7,691 bases of DNA from DATLWR01 sp035576205 (GTDB lineage Bacteria; Pseudomonadota; Zetaproteobacteria; Mariprofundales; Mariprofundaceae): positions 1 through 7,691 of the forward strand of contig DATLWR010000166.1 of assembly GCA_035576205.1 (NCBI GenBank). Direction: 5' to 3'. The notes beneath the pieces were generated by a model. The model was not told where the DNA came from and made no database searches. It saw only the letters and a program-made list of their open reading frames with translations. The translations under genes were made by a program, and so were the position numbers. Positions 6,999 through 7,691 of the stretch are shown here, in pieces (the first letter of the stretch is position 1; the number at the start of each line of letters is the position of its first letter).

Positions 6999-7691
6999 TC
7001 AGCAGATGCGCGGCAGCTGCTCGCCAGCCAGCCAGTCGACGACGCGGTTGCCGCCGAAGGACGTCCGCATCTGCACCAGCTGCTGCGAATCCTCGACCAC
7101 TTCACCGATGATCGCGGCATCGTGGCCGAGCGGGTGGTTGTGCATGGCGGCCAGCACCGCTTCGGCCTCCTTTCTCGCACAGATACAGACCAGCTTGCCC
7201 TCGTTGGCGATGTAGAGCGGGTCCAGCCCCAGCAGTTCGCAGGCGGCGCGAACCTCCTGCTTCACAGGGATCGCCGCCTCGTCGAGCTGCATGCCCACCG
7301 CCGATTGCCGTGCCAGTTCGTTGAGCGTGGTGGCGAGCCCGCCACGTGTCGGATCGCGCAGGCAGTGGATGGAGGGAACGGCCTTCACCATGGCTGCGAC
7401 GAGCGTGTGCAGTGCGGCGGAGTCGGAGCGTATCTCGGTCTCGAAGCTCAGGTTCTCTCGCTGCGAGAGAACGGCTACGCCATGCTCGCCGATGCTGCCG
7501 GATAGGAGAATGGCATCGCCCGGCCGCGCCCGGTCGCCGGCGATTTCGACACCGTCGGGAACGACACCGATACCGGCGGTAGTGATGAAGACGCCGTCCG
7601 CCTTGCCCTTCTCGACCACCTTGGTATCACCGGCCACCACCGTCACGCCGGCTTCCCGCGCAGCCTCGGCCATGCCGGCGACGATGCGATC
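6999..7691 (-). CDS. hypE: Hydrogenase maturation protein HypE, C-terminal part (cut at window edge)
   Basis: HypE dehydrates a thiocarbamate on its C-terminal cysteine to thiocyanate using ATP, then donates the cyanide to iron on the HypC-HypD scaffold. The 230 residues present lack roughly the first third of the protein, which lies beyond 7691. The frame is open to the edge. The fragment shows the PurM/AIR synthetase-like family blocks AGDTKVVEKGKADGVF, LSGSIGEHG, RDPTRGGLATTLNELA and ANEGKLV. It ends in the hallmark PRIC, whose last residue is the modified cysteine, so the enzyme is intact at its active end. hypF follows 5 nt later, matching the direct HypF-to-HypE carbamoyl transfer. The other hyp genes (A-D) would be expected further upstream, outside the window. 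Confidence 0.96.
   Translation of the reverse strand, partial: DRIVAGMAEAAREAGVTVVAGDTKVVEKGKADGVFITTAGIGVVPDGVEIAGDRARPGDAILLSGSIGEHGVAVLSQRENLSFETEIRSDSAALHTLVAAMVKAVPSIHCLRDPTRGGLATTLNELARQSAVGMQLDEAAIPVKQEVRAACELLGLDPLYIANEGKLVCICARKEAEAVLAAMHNHPLGHDAAIIGEVVEDSQQLVQMRTSFGGNRVVDWLAGEQLPRIC
7452..7472. repeat. Perfect 9-bp inverted repeat inside hypE
   Basis: GTTCTCTCG and CGAGAGAAC face each other across a 3-nt loop (CTG), within the hypE codons for SQREN. There is no T-tract on either side, so it is not a terminator. It could form an mRNA hairpin, or simply reflect codon choice in a conserved stretch. Confidence 0.6.

Noticed and set aside
1..7691. CRISPR array, tRNA, rRNA, insertion sequence or attachment site
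   Set aside because: No spaced direct repeats, RNA gene signatures, transposase frames or terminal inverted repeats were seen. The window is nearly filled by intact coding genes.

Overview
The window carries most of a maturation-plus-structural operon for a cytoplasmic NAD+-reducing [NiFe] hydrogenase (group 3d, soluble hydrogenase type). All of these genes lie on the minus strand and are transcribed from the right edge toward about position 836. The order of transcription is hypE (3' two-thirds only, cut by the window edge), a short hypF, hoxF, hoxU, hoxY, hoxH and hoxW. The genes are tightly packed. hypE and hypF are 5 nt apart, hoxF/hoxU share an ATGA, hoxU/hoxY overlap by 8 nt, hoxY and hoxH are 24 nt apart, and hoxW appears to start at a TTG overlapping the hoxH stop. 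The largest gap is 60 nt, before hoxF, which has its own strong Shine-Dalgarno sequence. No frameshifts or internal stops were seen.

How the genes fit together: HypE and HypF make and carry the cyanide ligands of the active-site iron. HoxH holds the NiFe site and HoxY the proximal cluster. HoxU carries an Fe-S chain to HoxF, which holds FMN, reduces NAD+ and has a fused NuoE-like N-terminal domain. HoxW is the endopeptidase that would remove the HoxH C-terminal tail after metal insertion. No separate hoxE and no hoxI is present between or after the structural genes. The core is therefore the four-subunit Ralstonia-like HoxFUYH rather than the five-subunit cyanobacterial form.

At the left end, on the plus strand and convergent with the operon, is one unrecognised gene (127-717). 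It encodes a predicted single-span membrane protein with a TPR-like cytoplasmic part. A strong hairpin terminator (741-773) lies in the 118-nt convergent gap. Positions 1-126 show no gene I can support beyond the leader and ribosome binding site of this ORF.

The organism is probably a GC-rich proteobacterium, most likely betaproteobacterial. This is inferred from base composition, HoxFUYH architecture and the short HypF, all resembling the Ralstonia/Cupriavidus soluble hydrogenase locus. It is not proven by any marker gene in the window. Nothing here looks like a wholly new system. The points most worth a second look are the half-length HypF, altered cluster ligands in the NuoE-like domain of HoxF, the long HoxH tail with a TTG-coupled protease gene, and the unknown membrane protein.
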